This document shows positions 44,559 through 53,030 of a DNA stretch of 64,000 nucleotides, piece by piece. Each line of letters opens with the position of its first letter. The first letter of the stretch is position 1. The stretch is from DATFRX01 sp035630615 (lineage in GTDB: Bacteria > Actinomycetota > Actinomycetes > Propionibacteriales > Nocardioidaceae): positions 40,663 through 104,662 of the forward strand of contig DASQKI010000005.1 of assembly GCA_035630615.1 (NCBI GenBank), in the 5' to 3' direction. The translations under genes and the position numbers were made by a program. The notes beneath the pieces were generated by a model. That model did not search any database, was not told the DNA's origin, and saw only the letters and a list, made by a program, of their open reading frames with translations.

Positions 44559-45454
44559 GTGCCGACCTTCGACCTGCTCGACGAGGCGACCTGGCGAGCT
44601 CGCGCCGCCGCGCACGACGCCCGCGTCGAGCCGTGGATCCGGCCGCACCTCGAGCGCCGCCGAGCCGGTCGGTCGCATCCGGTCGAGGACTTCTGTTTCA
44701 CCTACTACTCCTACTCCCCCTCGCGGCTGCGCCGGTGGCATCCGGGAGCCGGCGTCGTCCTCACCGGTCCCGGCGCACAGCGCTATCTGGCCTACGCCGG
44801 CTACCGCGCAGGGAGCAGCGGAGTCACAGCCGACCTCGCGCGACTCGCCGATCGACTGCCGACCGTGCGGTTCGTCGGCGAGCTGATGACCGCGACCGCC
44901 GACAGACCGGCGCAGCTCGGCTGCTTCGGACTCCACGAGTGGGCCATGCTCTACCGGCAGCGCTCCGACGAAATCCGACATGCGGCCTATCCCCATCGAT
45001 TGGGTGCCGCGCCACCGACCGGGTGGTCGAGTCGCTTCCGCTGCGGTGCACCCACTTCGACGCGTATCGGTTCTTCACCCCGCCGGCACGCCCACGCAAC
45101 ACGACCCGACTGACCCGGACCGGGCAGGTGGCCACCGAGCAGCCCGGATGCCTGCACGCCAACATGGATCTCTACCGGTGGGCGTACAAGCTGGCGCCGT
45201 TCACGCCCTCGGAGCTGGTCGCCGACTGCTTCGCGCTCGCCCGCGAGATCCGCGCCGTCGACATGCGCGCATCGCCGTACGACCTCGAAGCGATCGGATA
45301 CGAGCCGATCCGCGTCGAGACGACCGCTGGGCGCGCCGAGTACGCCCGGCTCCAGCGCGACTTCGCCGAGCGCGCCGCGGCACTCCGCGATCGATTGCGA
45401 TCCGAGTGCGTGCGGCTGAAACAGCTGGTCACCGTCGGAGCCTTGCGTCGATAA
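44559..45454 (+). pseudogene. actinobacterial 3-methyladenine-glycosylase-like protein, frameshifted
   Basis: Two frames together give a ~298-residue protein of the family often labelled 3-methyladenine DNA glycosylase. The first part has 'HPVEDFCFTYYSYSPSRLRRWHPG' and 'LGCFGLHEWAMLYRQ'; after a one-base slip near 45006-45015 the rest continues 'LRCTHFDAYRFFTPPARP', 'QPGCLHANMDLYRWAYKLAPF', 'ELVADCFALAREIRAVDMRASPYDL'. GTG at 44559. A single missing base would restore it, so a sequencing indel is as likely as real decay. The glycosylase name is a database label I cannot verify. Confidence 0.7.
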
Positions 45455-45519
45455 GCTCCGAGGCGAAGTGGCGAAGGACCCCTCGGGGTCGGCAAACGAC
45501 TCTGATCCGCCCGGGGCGG

Positions 45520-46059
45520 TCAGCCGGCCAACTCGGCGATTGCCAGCACCGTACGCCAGTTGCGGGCAGTGCCCTCGACGCCGAGTCGGCGGGCGAAGAA
45601 GACCGGCGTCAGCTTGCTGCCATGCACGCCGTCGACGTAGTCCACGTAGAGATGCCGACCGGCGACGCGGCAGCAACGCTTGGTGAGTTCGTCGCCGTGC
45701 AAGGCGGTGACGCCGTCAGCCGCAGGATCACCGGCGAGGAACGTGACGTGCAGCATCTTGGGCCGCTCGTCGGCGGCGGCCGGATACGGATTGCCATCGA
45801 TGACCTCGGCGAGCTGCGCCGGCGTCCTCGCCACGACCGGCACGGTCAGGTCAAACTCCTTGGCGATCAGCGCACCGATCCGCTTCTCGACGGCGACGGA
45901 CGACCGCAGCGGCGACTGTACGACGATGTTGCCGCTCTGCACGTACGTCTGGACCTCGCCGAAGCTGTCCGCGGCCAACGCCTCGCGCAGCCGGGGCATG
46001 GAGACCATGTTGCGACCGCCGACGTTGACGGCGCGCAGCAGGGCGATCCAGGTCGGCAT
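45520..46059 (-). CDS. DUF1697 protein
   Basis: A 179-residue protein with the DUF1697 opening 'TWIALLRAVNVGGRNMVSMPRLREAL' and 'FGEVQTYVQSGNIVVQSP', common in bacteria and of unknown function. Starts one base after the truncated deacetylase stop, so they could be co-transcribed by accident of a deletion. Confidence 0.9.
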   Translation of the reverse strand: MPTWIALLRAVNVGGRNMVSMPRLREALAADSFGEVQTYVQSGNIVVQSPLRSSVAVEKRIGALIAKEFDLTVPVVARTPAQLAEVIDGNPYPAAADERPKMLHVTFLAGDPAADGVTALHGDELTKRCCRVAGRHLYVDYVDGVHGSKLTPVFFARRLGVEGTARNWRTVLAIAELAG

Positions 46060-46060
46060 G

Positions 46061-46366
46061 TCAGGTCGCCCGGACGTCGTGCTTGGCCAGGATCTCCAAG
46101 ACCCGCGGTGTCCAGTCCGGCTTCGGACCGTCGTCGAAGGTCAGGGCGATCCGCATTTGTTCGGTGTCGGCCGACCAGACGATCGTGCTCTGTGGTTGCG
46201 ACGGCGCGGGACTGGTCCGCGTCGCGCGTACGGCCGCGGCGTACCGGTCGTGAAACATCATGTGCTTGTGCATGTGGGCGGAGACGCCCTCGACCCCGGT
46301 GATCCCCGCGACTCCCACCGCAGTGCCACCGACTCCCAGGAAAAACTCCCGTCGGCTTACGTTCAC
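46061..46366 (-). pseudogene. truncated polysaccharide deacetylase paralogue
   Basis: 101 codons: Tat-like signal (VSRREFFLGVGGTAVG), then 'IALTFDDGPKPDWTPRVLEILAKHDVRAT' (the NodB motif 1 region, closely like the intact gene at 40601-41398), then a stop. All metal-binding and later motifs are gone. The 3' part was evidently replaced by the DUF1697 gene, i.e. a deletion joint at about 46061. Confidence 0.8.
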
Positions 46367-47961
46367 CCTTCAGATTTTATCGGCAATGCCCGATGTGCGC
46401 GTAGTCCATAAGTCACAGCATCGAGAAGGGCCTGCCAAGACGCCTCGACGATGTTGTGTCCGACACCCACCGTCACCCAGCTGTCCTGGCCGTCGGACGT
46501 CTCGATCAGGACCCTGATGACCGCGTCGGATCCGTGACCCTGGTCGAGGATGCGGACCCGATAGTCGATCAGCTCGAACTCGGCGACGGCCGGGTAGGCC
46601 TGACCGATGGCCTGACGAAGCGCATGGTCGAGCGCGTTGACCGGACCGTTGCCCTCGCCGGTGACGATGAGCCGCGACCCATTGGCCCGCAGCTTGATCG
46701 TCGCCTCCGACAGCGCCTCGGCGTCCGGCGACGACTCGGTGATGACGCGCCAGGACTCGACGGTGAAGTACGTCGGCCGCTCCCCCTCGACCGACTCGAC
46801 GAGCAGCAGTTCGAACGACGCGTCGGCGGCCTCGAACGTGTGCCCCGACCGCTCCAGCTCCTTGACCCGATCGGTCACCTGGGCGAGCAGCTCGGCGTTG
46901 CCCGCCAGGTCGAAGCCGAGCTCCTTGCCCTTGAGCTCGATGCTCGCCCGCCCGGCCATCTCGCTGACCAGCAGCCGCATGTCGTTGCCGACGCTCTCCG
47001 GATCGGTGTGCTGGTAGAGATCCGGGTCGACCCGGATCGCGCTGGCATGCAGGCCGGCCTTGTGGGCGAACGCCGAGACTCCGACGTACGGCTGCCGCGA
47101 CGACGGCGGCACATTGGTGACCTCGGCGACCGCGTGTGCGATCCGGGTCGCGTCGCTCAGCCGTCCGGTCGGCAGGACGGATTGGTCGCGCTTCAGCTCG
47201 AGATTGGCGACCACCGCGACCAGATCGGCGTTGCCGGTGCGCTCGCCGTATCCGTTGAGAGTGCCCTGCACGTGGCTGGCGCCGACGTCGACGGCGGCGA
47301 GGGTGTTGGCGACCGCACAGCCGGTGTCGTTGTGGCAGTGGATGCCGATCCGCGCGCCGGTCGTTTCGACGACGTCGCCGACGACGTCTTGGACCCAGGG
47401 CGGGAGCATGCCGCCATTGGTGTCGCACAGTGCCACCACCTCGGCCCCGGCCTCGGCCGCCGTGCGGATGACCTCGAGTGCGTAGGCCCGGTTGTCGCGG
47501 TAGCCGTCGAAGAAGTGCTCGGCGTCCAAGAAGACCCGATGCCCTTCGGCTCGCAGGTGCGCGACGGTGTCGCGGACCATGTCGAGGTTGTCGGCCAGCG
47601 TCGTCCGCAGTGCCTGTTCGACGTGCCGGTCGTGGCTCTTCGCGACCAACGTCACCACCGGCGCGGCCGATTCGCGCAGGGCGGCCACCAGCGGGTCGTC
47701 GGCGGCCCTGCGGCCGGACCTCCGGGTCGAACCGAAGGCGGCCAAGGTCGCGTGCTTCAACCGCAGCTCGTCGCGGGCGCGGGCGAAGAACTCGGTGTCC
47801 TTCGGGTTCGCGCCCGGCCAGCCGCCCTCGATGTAGCCGACGCCGAGGTCGTCGAGGTGCCGCGCGATCGTGAGCTTGTCGGCGACCGAGAGGTTCAGTC
47901 CCTCCTGCTGGGCGCCGTCGCGCAGCGTGGTGTCGTACACATGCAAGGCCTGGCTGGTCAC
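46363..47961 (-). CDS. cimA: (R)-citramalate synthase
   Basis: A 532-residue LeuA-family enzyme. 'VYDTTLRDGAQQEGLNLSV' at the N-terminus, 'GIHCHNDTGCAVANTLAAVDVGASHVQGT' and 'GERTGNADL' are the active site, and a C-terminal LeuA-type regulatory domain ends near 'VGVGHNIVEASWQALLDA'. It condenses acetyl-CoA and pyruvate to citramalate, a threonine-independent route to isoleucine; citramalate rather than isopropylmalate specificity is inferred from the CimA-type architecture and the Ile-rich leader. GTG at 47961 follows GAGGA. Confidence 0.92.
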   Translation of the reverse strand: MTSQALHVYDTTLRDGAQQEGLNLSVADKLTIARHLDDLGVGYIEGGWPGANPKDTEFFARARDELRLKHATLAAFGSTRRSGRRAADDPLVAALRESAAPVVTLVAKSHDRHVEQALRTTLADNLDMVRDTVAHLRAEGHRVFLDAEHFFDGYRDNRAYALEVIRTAAEAGAEVVALCDTNGGMLPPWVQDVVGDVVETTGARIGIHCHNDTGCAVANTLAAVDVGASHVQGTLNGYGERTGNADLVAVVANLELKRDQSVLPTGRLSDATRIAHAVAEVTNVPPSSRQPYVGVSAFAHKAGLHASAIRVDPDLYQHTDPESVGNDMRLLVSEMAGRASIELKGKELGFDLAGNAELLAQVTDRVKELERSGHTFEAADASFELLLVESVEGERPTYFTVESWRVITESSPDAEALSEATIKLRANGSRLIVTGEGNGPVNALDHALRQAIGQAYPAVAEFELIDYRVRILDQGHGSDAVIRVLIETSDGQDSWVTVGVGHNIVEASWQALLDAVTYGLRAHRALPIKSEG

Positions 47962-47984
47962 GGTCTGGTCCTCGAGGCTCGGTC

Positions 47985-48021
47985 TGGGCAAAAAGAAAAC
48001 CTCTCGTGGGTACGAGAGGTT
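47985..48021 (-). terminator. cimA attenuator terminator
   Basis: A perfect 10-bp stem AACCTCTCGT/ACGAGAGGTT with a 4-base loop (47998-48021), followed on the minus strand by TTCTTTTT. Canonical intrinsic terminator between the leader peptide and cimA, so transcription of cimA depends on readthrough. Confidence 0.85.
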
Positions 48022-48043
48022 CGCGCGCGGGGCTGTTTGGTGG

Positions 48044-48088
48044 CTACGGCCCGGCGCGCTCGGCAATGATGATCGACGAGATCGTCAT
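48044..48088 (-). CDS. cimA leader peptide (Ile-rich)
   Basis: A 14-residue ORF MTISSIIIAERAGP, with isoleucine at positions 3, 6, 7 and 8 (three in a row). It ends 22 bases before the terminator stem. Codons 10-13 (48059-48050) can pair with 48032-48023, so stalling on Ile codons would change which hairpin forms. This is the layout of classic amino-acid attenuators. No strong ribosome site; translation is predicted, not shown. Confidence 0.75.
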   Translation of the reverse strand: MTISSIIIAERAGP

Positions 48089-48137
48089 GGGTGCAGTCTC
48101 GCATATTCGCGTCCAGACGATGTCGTAGGGTCGACCG

Positions 48138-48905
48138 GTGAGCAGCGTCATCGCCAGTCACCTGGTCCTGTCGGCCATGGCCGACGACGCCGATCCGGAC
48201 CTGGTGATCTCGCGTACGGCGGACCTGCTCCACCCTCGAAGTCGCGACGCGCTGGCCGAACACGTCGGCAACCTCCGACTGAACCGCACCGACGACATCG
48301 ACGGCCTGCCGATCCCCGCTGTACCGCTGCTGCGCTCGGCCGGACCGGTGCCGGCCGGAGTCGAGCCGATCATCGAGGCGCCCGCGCAGGGCTGGTCGAT
48401 CCTGTTGCGGACGTCTGACTCCGAGGCCGTCTCCGCGCAGTACGCCGCGCGGGCAGCGGCTGCCCTGCTCGCCCATCACGTCGACGGCGTCGGTCTCGAT
48501 CTCGCCATCCCGCGCATGTGGCCGCGGCTCGATCCGTCCGCCGACCCCGACCGGACCGCGGACTGGTTCGTCTTCGACCGTCTCGACGACGGCGATGACG
48601 AGACGGCGACGATGACCCGGGGCCTGACCCGGTTCGGGCTTCCCGAGCTCCGGGTCGTCGACATCGCGAGCAGCCCGGCCTGGGACGCCGTGCTGACCGG
48701 CCTCGCGCACCGCCTGCTGACGGCCGCGTCCCGGGAGGTGCCCGCCGAGGTCGAGCTGGGGCTGTCGGACATCGCGGCGGGCTACGCCGAGCCGGTCGAT
48801 CCCGATGACCCGACCCTGACGCGGCGCACCACGCTCGCCCTCAACTACGCCGACGACGTCGCCGACGTGAGCGGGTCGGTCGTCGCCGATCTGTTCACGG
48901 GCTGA
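48138..48905 (+). CDS. hypothetical protein
   Basis: A 255-residue soluble protein without signal or membrane segment, rich in D and E (theoretical acidic). Phrases such as 'HVDGVGLDLAIPRMWPRL' and 'GWSILLRTSDSEAVSAQYAARAAAAL' do not match a family I recognise. GTG start at 48138. It faces the kinase gene tail-to-tail. Codon use looks normal for the region, so it is probably a real, lineage-restricted gene. Confidence 0.65.
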   Translation: MSSVIASHLVLSAMADDADPDLVISRTADLLHPRSRDALAEHVGNLRLNRTDDIDGLPIPAVPLLRSAGPVPAGVEPIIEAPAQGWSILLRTSDSEAVSAQYAARAAAALLAHHVDGVGLDLAIPRMWPRLDPSADPDRTADWFVFDRLDDGDDETATMTRGLTRFGLPELRVVDIASSPAWDAVLTGLAHRLLTAASREVPAEVELGLSDIAAGYAEPVDPDDPTLTRRTTLALNYADDVADVSGSVVADLFTG

Positions 48906-48911
48906 CCGGCC

Positions 48912-50357
48912 TCAGCCGAGCCGCCAGCCCCACCCGAACCAAGGAGCGTGCTCGAACGGCCACCAGTGCGGGCCGTCGGCGAGGGCCACCGCGATCGCGC
49001 CCGACGCTGCGGCCGCCAAGAACACCAGCGCCACCGCACCGACCGGAGTCGGCCGGAACGTCCACGAGGTGAGGCGGCGGGCGGAGTCTCGGGCGGCATG
49101 GAATCCCGGCCACCACCACGTCAGCAGTGCGAACGCGGCGCCGCCCACGACCATCGTCTGGCGCACCTGAGCGCCGAGGACCACAAGCACCGCAACGAGG
49201 CCGACCATCGCGGCCAGCGCGACGCCGGCGCCGAGAACCGCGCCGGGGATGGCGGCGATCGCCTGGATCGGCCAAGACCAGGGGCTTCGACTCCGCGCGT
49301 GCGCGCTGCCGAGCATCATGACGAACGCGATGAACGCCGCAACGACATACGGCGAGACCGCGGCCGCCCCGGCGATCAGCAGTCCGGTCAGGATGCCGGC
49401 GACAATCCGGATCGCCGTGGTCCAACCCGACTTCGCCGGCGGCGACGGAGCCGCGACCGGCACAACAGCTGGGGTGACCGGCGCGGCCACCGGCATCGTG
49501 ACCGCTCGGGTCGGTGTCGGCGCCGGCGTGGGTGGGTCGGCATCGGCCGGTGTCGTCGCGAGCCATTGGCACAGCTGAACGGCGGTCGGTCGGCGACGCG
49601 GATCGGCCTGCAGGCAGGGCTCGAGAACGCGCCGCAGCGACCACGGCACGCCGGACAGCTGCGACTCGCCGCGGCGGATCCGGTCCATGACGGCGACCGC
49701 GGGCCCGCCGCCATAGGGGCTTTGGCCGGTCGCGGCGAACACGAGCGTCGCGGCCAATGCGTGCACGTCAGCGGCCGAGGTTGGCTCGTAGCCGTGCACC
49801 GCTTCGGGTGCCAGGTAGGCGGGTGTCCCCATCAGCCAGCCCGATCGAGTCAGTCGTGCCTCGTCCGATGACATCGCGAGACCGAAGTCGATCAGCACCG
49901 GCTGGTCGCGCTCCATCAAGACGTTCGACGGCTTGATGTCACGATGCAGGACGCCCGCCGCGTGGACACTCGCCAACGCCTCGGCCATGCCGAGCGCGAT
50001 GTCGTGGACGCGATGCGGCGGCAGCGGGCCGTACTCGTCGACGTACTCGGAGAGCGAGATGCCGACGACGAAGCGCGTCACGACGTACGGCAGCGCGCCC
50101 CACGGATCGGCGTCGAAACACTCCGCGACTCGGGGGCTTCGGACCCGACGCATCGCGGCGACCTCCCGCTCCAGCCGGGATCGGGCATCGCGGTCACCGA
50201 TGATCTGCGGCCGAAGGATCTTGACCGCGACCCGGTCGCCGTTGGGCGCCGCCGCGAGATGGACGACGCCCATGCCGCCCTCGCCGATCTGCCGAAGCAG
50301 GCGATAGCGGCCGAGCGTCTCCACGGGCAGGATGCCTGCTGGGTCAGACGACGACAC
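48912..50357 (-). CDS. membrane-anchored Ser/Thr protein kinase
   Basis: A 481-residue Hanks-type kinase. Glycine loop IGEGGMG at ~24-30, catalytic Lys46 in VAVK, HRDIKPSN at 138-145, DFG at 157-159 and an APE motif follow. After a proline-rich linker the C-terminus has about six hydrophobic helices instead of PASTA repeats, so the signal input is unlike PknB. GTG at 50357 overlaps the ilvE stop by 14 bases, i.e. co-translated with the branched-chain pathway. GTG at 50324 is an alternative. Targets unknown. Confidence 0.88.
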   Translation of the reverse strand: MSSSDPAGILPVETLGRYRLLRQIGEGGMGVVHLAAAPNGDRVAVKILRPQIIGDRDARSRLEREVAAMRRVRSPRVAECFDADPWGALPYVVTRFVVGISLSEYVDEYGPLPPHRVHDIALGMAEALASVHAAGVLHRDIKPSNVLMERDQPVLIDFGLAMSSDEARLTRSGWLMGTPAYLAPEAVHGYEPTSAADVHALAATLVFAATGQSPYGGGPAVAVMDRIRRGESQLSGVPWSLRRVLEPCLQADPRRRPTAVQLCQWLATTPADADPPTPAPTPTRAVTMPVAAPVTPAVVPVAAPSPPAKSGWTTAIRIVAGILTGLLIAGAAAVSPYVVAAFIAFVMMLGSAHARSRSPWSWPIQAIAAIPGAVLGAGVALAAMVGLVAVLVVLGAQVRQTMVVGGAAFALLTWWWPGFHAARDSARRLTSWTFRPTPVGAVALVFLAAAASGAIAVALADGPHWWPFEHAPWFGWGWRLG

Positions 50358-51435
50358 GGTGCATCCAGCCGTACGGGTCATCGGCCCGGCCGTACTGGAT
50401 GTCGAGTAGCCGCTGGCGAATCGACGCGGTGACCTCACCGGTCTGTTCGCCGCAGTTGAGCTCCCCGTCTTCCCAAGCCAGCCTGCCCACAGGTGTGATG
50501 ACCGCCGCAGTGCCGCACGCGAAAACCTCGGCGATGCGTCCACTGCTCACCCCGTCGCGCCACTCGTCGATCGACACCGGCCGCTCGTCGACCTTGTGCC
50601 CCATGTCGGCCGCGATCGCCAGCAGCGAGTCGCGCGTGATTCCGTCGAGGATGGTGCCGCTGACCGGCGGCGTGACGATGTTGCCGTCGTCATGCACGAA
50701 GAAGATGTTCATGCCGCCGAGCTCTTCGATCCAGGTGTGCTCCAGCGAGTCGAGGAACACCACCTGCTCGCAGCCGTGCTCGGCCGCCTGCTGCTGTGGG
50801 CGCAGGCTGGCTGCGTAGTTTCCGCCGCACTTCGCCGCGCCCGTGCCGCCGGCGCCTGCGCGCGAATAGTCGCGCGACAACCAGATCGAGACCGGCCGCA
50901 CCCCACTCTTGAAGTATGCCCCGGCCGGCGAGCTGATGACGTGGAACGACACGTGCTGACTCGGCCGAACCCCGAGGAAGACCTCGGACGCGAACATGAA
51001 CGGTCGCAGGTAGAGGCTGGTCTCGCCCCCGCGCGGAACCCAGCCCCGGTCGGTGCTCACCAGCAGGTCGAGTGCGGCAACGAACGTCTCGACCGGCAGT
51101 TCGGGCAACGCCAAGCGTTCGGCCGAACGCTGGAACCGACGCGCGTTGGCCTCCGGGCGGAACGTCCAGATGGAGCCGTCGTCGTGGGCGTACGCCTTCA
51201 GTCCCTCGAAGATCTCCTGCGCGTAGTGCAGTACGGCGGTAGCCGGGTCGACCGACAGCGGACCGTAGGCATGGAGACGCGCGTCATGCCACTCGCGCTC
51301 CGGCGTCCAGGTCGCACTGATCATGTGGTCGCTGAAATACAGACCGAAGCCCGGCGCCGTCAAAATCTCCTCGCGTCGAGCATCCGGCGTAGGAGACGCC
51401 GTCGGCTCCACGCGGAACAACGGTGCGGATGTCAT
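50344..51435 (-). CDS. ilvE: branched-chain amino acid aminotransferase
   Basis: A 363-residue fold-type IV PLP aminotransferase, last step of Ile/Val/Leu synthesis. 'VLHYAQEIFEGLKAYAHDDG', 'YLRPFMFASEVFLGVRPS', and the region 'GTGAAKCGGNYAASL' carrying the Schiff-base Lys are typical. ATG at 51435 is used; an upstream ATG (51444) adds three residues. It follows leuB by about 18 bases and overlaps the kinase gene. Confidence 0.95.
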   Translation of the reverse strand: MTSAPLFRVEPTASPTPDARREEILTAPGFGLYFSDHMISATWTPEREWHDARLHAYGPLSVDPATAVLHYAQEIFEGLKAYAHDDGSIWTFRPEANARRFQRSAERLALPELPVETFVAALDLLVSTDRGWVPRGGETSLYLRPFMFASEVFLGVRPSQHVSFHVISSPAGAYFKSGVRPVSIWLSRDYSRAGAGGTGAAKCGGNYAASLRPQQQAAEHGCEQVVFLDSLEHTWIEELGGMNIFFVHDDGNIVTPPVSGTILDGITRDSLLAIAADMGHKVDERPVSIDEWRDGVSSGRIAEVFACGTAAVITPVGRLAWEDGELNCGEQTGEVTASIRQRLLDIQYGRADDPYGWMHRVVV

Positions 51436-51453
51436 GCCATGCACGGTAGCCGC

Positions 51454-52560
51454 TCAGGCGGTCGTCAGCACACCATCGGCGACCCGGCCCGCGATCGCGT
51501 CGCCGACCTCCGCCGTCCCACGTCGTGTGTCGCCGCGCTGGACCTCGCCGCGCTGGGCGAGGTCGGCCGAGACCGCCTGCTCGATCAGCGCCGCCGCCGC
51601 CGACTGCCCGAGATGGTCGAGCAGCATGGCCGTCGACAGGATCGCCGCCGTCGGATCCGCGATCCCCTGACCCGCGATGTCCGGCGCCGACCCGTGCACC
51701 GGCTCGAACATGCTCGGCGCCGTGCGATCGGGATTGATGTTGCCGCTCGCGGCCAGACCGATACCGCCGGTGATCGCGGCCGCCAGGTCGGTGAGGATGT
51801 CGCCGAACAGGTTGTCGGTGACGACGACGTCGAATCGCGCCGGATCGGTCGTCATGAAGATCGTGGCCGCGTCGACATGGAGGTAGTCGACCTCGATATC
51901 GGCAAAGTCGGCGCCGACCGCGGCGACCGTCCGGGCCCAGAGGTCGCCAGCGTGGGTCAGAACATTGGTCTTGTGGACGTACGTGAGCCGCCGGCGCGGT
52001 CGCGCCTGGGCTCGCCGGAAGGCGTCGCGTACGACGCGCTCGACTCCGTACGCGGTGTTGACGCTGACCTCGGTCGCGATCTCGGCCGGAGTACCGCGGC
52101 GCAGCAGGCCACCGTTGCCGGCGTACGGCCCCTCCGTCCCCTCGCGAACCACGACGAAGTCGACCTGGCCCGGATCGCGCAGCGGCGAGGTCACCCCCGG
52201 GTAGAGACGTGCCGGTCGCAGGTTGACGTAGTGGTCCAGCTCGAATCGCAGGCGCAACAGCAAGCCGCGCTCCAGCAGGCCCGGCGGCAACGCGGGATCA
52301 CCGGGTCGCCCGCCGACCGCTCCGAGCAGGATCGCATCGTGGCCACGGATCTCGTCGAGCACCGCGTCCGGAAGCACCTCGCCGGTCGCGAGATAGTTGT
52401 CGGCGCCGAGCGCGTAGTCGGTGCGCGTGATCTGGCAATCGTGTCGCTCGGCCGCCACGTCCAGGACGCGAAGTGCCTGGGCGGTGACCTCCGGCCCGAT
52501 GCCGTCGCCGCCGATGACCGCGAGTGCAAAGCTGTTTTCCGCTGAAGGGCTCTGTCCCAT
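51454..52560 (-). CDS. leuB: 3-isopropylmalate dehydrogenase
   Basis: A 368-residue isocitrate/isopropylmalate dehydrogenase-family enzyme. 'LAVIGGDGIGPEVTAQALRVL', 'LLRLRFELDHYVNLRPARLYPG', 'VREGTEGPYAGNGG' and 'FDVVVTDNLFGDILTDLAAAITG' match LeuB. It oxidatively decarboxylates 3-isopropylmalate in leucine synthesis. ATG at 52560; 18 bases after the 39-residue ORF and preceded, 315 bases upstream, by a Val/Leu/Ile leader peptide. Confidence 0.95.
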   Translation of the reverse strand: MGQSPSAENSFALAVIGGDGIGPEVTAQALRVLDVAAERHDCQITRTDYALGADNYLATGEVLPDAVLDEIRGHDAILLGAVGGRPGDPALPPGLLERGLLLRLRFELDHYVNLRPARLYPGVTSPLRDPGQVDFVVVREGTEGPYAGNGGLLRRGTPAEIATEVSVNTAYGVERVVRDAFRRAQARPRRRLTYVHKTNVLTHAGDLWARTVAAVGADFADIEVDYLHVDAATIFMTTDPARFDVVVTDNLFGDILTDLAAAITGGIGLAASGNINPDRTAPSMFEPVHGSAPDIAGQGIADPTAAILSTAMLLDHLGQSAAAALIEQAVSADLAQRGEVQRGDTRRGTAEVGDAIAGRVADGVLTTA

Positions 52561-52578
52561 GAACGGCAAGCCTAGGGC

Positions 52579-52698
52579 TCAGTTGTCCTCGGGCGGCTCG
52601 CCGCCGTTGTCCCGCAGATCGATGGCCGTCTGGATCGCCTCGGCGGCTTCGCGACGGTGACGGGCGGGGCCCCAGTCCTCGGGGTACATCTCATACAT
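52579..52698 (-). CDS. 39-residue conserved-looking small protein
   Basis: MYEMYPEDWGPARHRREAAE then a short acidic tail, stop at 52579. GGAG lies nine bases before the ATG, and it sits 18 bases before leuB on the same strand. Short proteins starting MYEMYP are something I recall from related actinobacteria, but function is unknown. Likely a genuine small gene in the leuB unit. Confidence 0.6.
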   Translation of the reverse strand: MYEMYPEDWGPARHRREAAEAIQTAIDLRDNGGEPPEDN

Positions 52699-52857
52699 GG
52701 TGGTGAACTCCTCTGAGTGATCTGTGCGTGCTTCGCGGATGAGCTCCGGAGTAGCACTCCCGCGGTGACGGATCGCGCCAGAGGGGTGGGTGCGGACGAG
52801 GCGTTCGCTGTTTGCGGTGCATCCTCGCGACGGAACTCCGGGCCCAAGTGCCGAACT

Positions 52858-52893
52858 CCGCGGCGAGGGTGGCCCTAGTGGGTCTCGCCGCGG
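52858..52893 (-). promoter_or_regulatory. leader hairpin of the leuB unit
   Basis: CCGCGGCGAG/CTCGCCGCGG, a perfect 10-bp stem whose 5' arm covers the last codons of the leader peptide (Arg-Arg-Gly-Glu). No T-run follows, so it is more likely a pause or ribosome-sensing hairpin than a terminator. Confidence 0.6.
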
Positions 52894-52922
52894 CGTACGA
52901 GGATGAGTACGAACGTCCGCAT
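52875..52922 (-). CDS. leuB-unit leader peptide (Val/Leu/Ile-rich)
   Basis: A 15-residue ORF MRTFVLILVRRGETH with V-L-I-L-V in a row. A -10-like TAGGCT ends nine bases before its ATG, so the transcript may be nearly leaderless, as seen for many actinobacterial leader peptides. Upstream of the small ORF-leuB-ilvE unit. Translation not shown. Confidence 0.7.
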   Translation of the reverse strand: MRTFVLILVRRGETH

Positions 52923-53030
52923 GATGCGCTCAGCCTAAGCAAGACAGAACGGACATGACCACTCCTTAGTACGTTCGTCTCGTGATATGGGACGCGAGCC
53001 GTGTCTCAGGCGCTGTGCGACACTCAGTCC

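Larger units (their letters stand above)
52699..53000. other. intergenic region holding the leuB leader
   Basis: 302 bases between the small ORF and the methyltransferase gene. It contains the leader peptide and hairpin listed separately, a possible -10 (TAGGCT, minus 52937-52932), and a weaker stem GGAGT-GCT-ACTCC near 52752-52764. Nothing else is recognisable. Confidence 0.6.
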
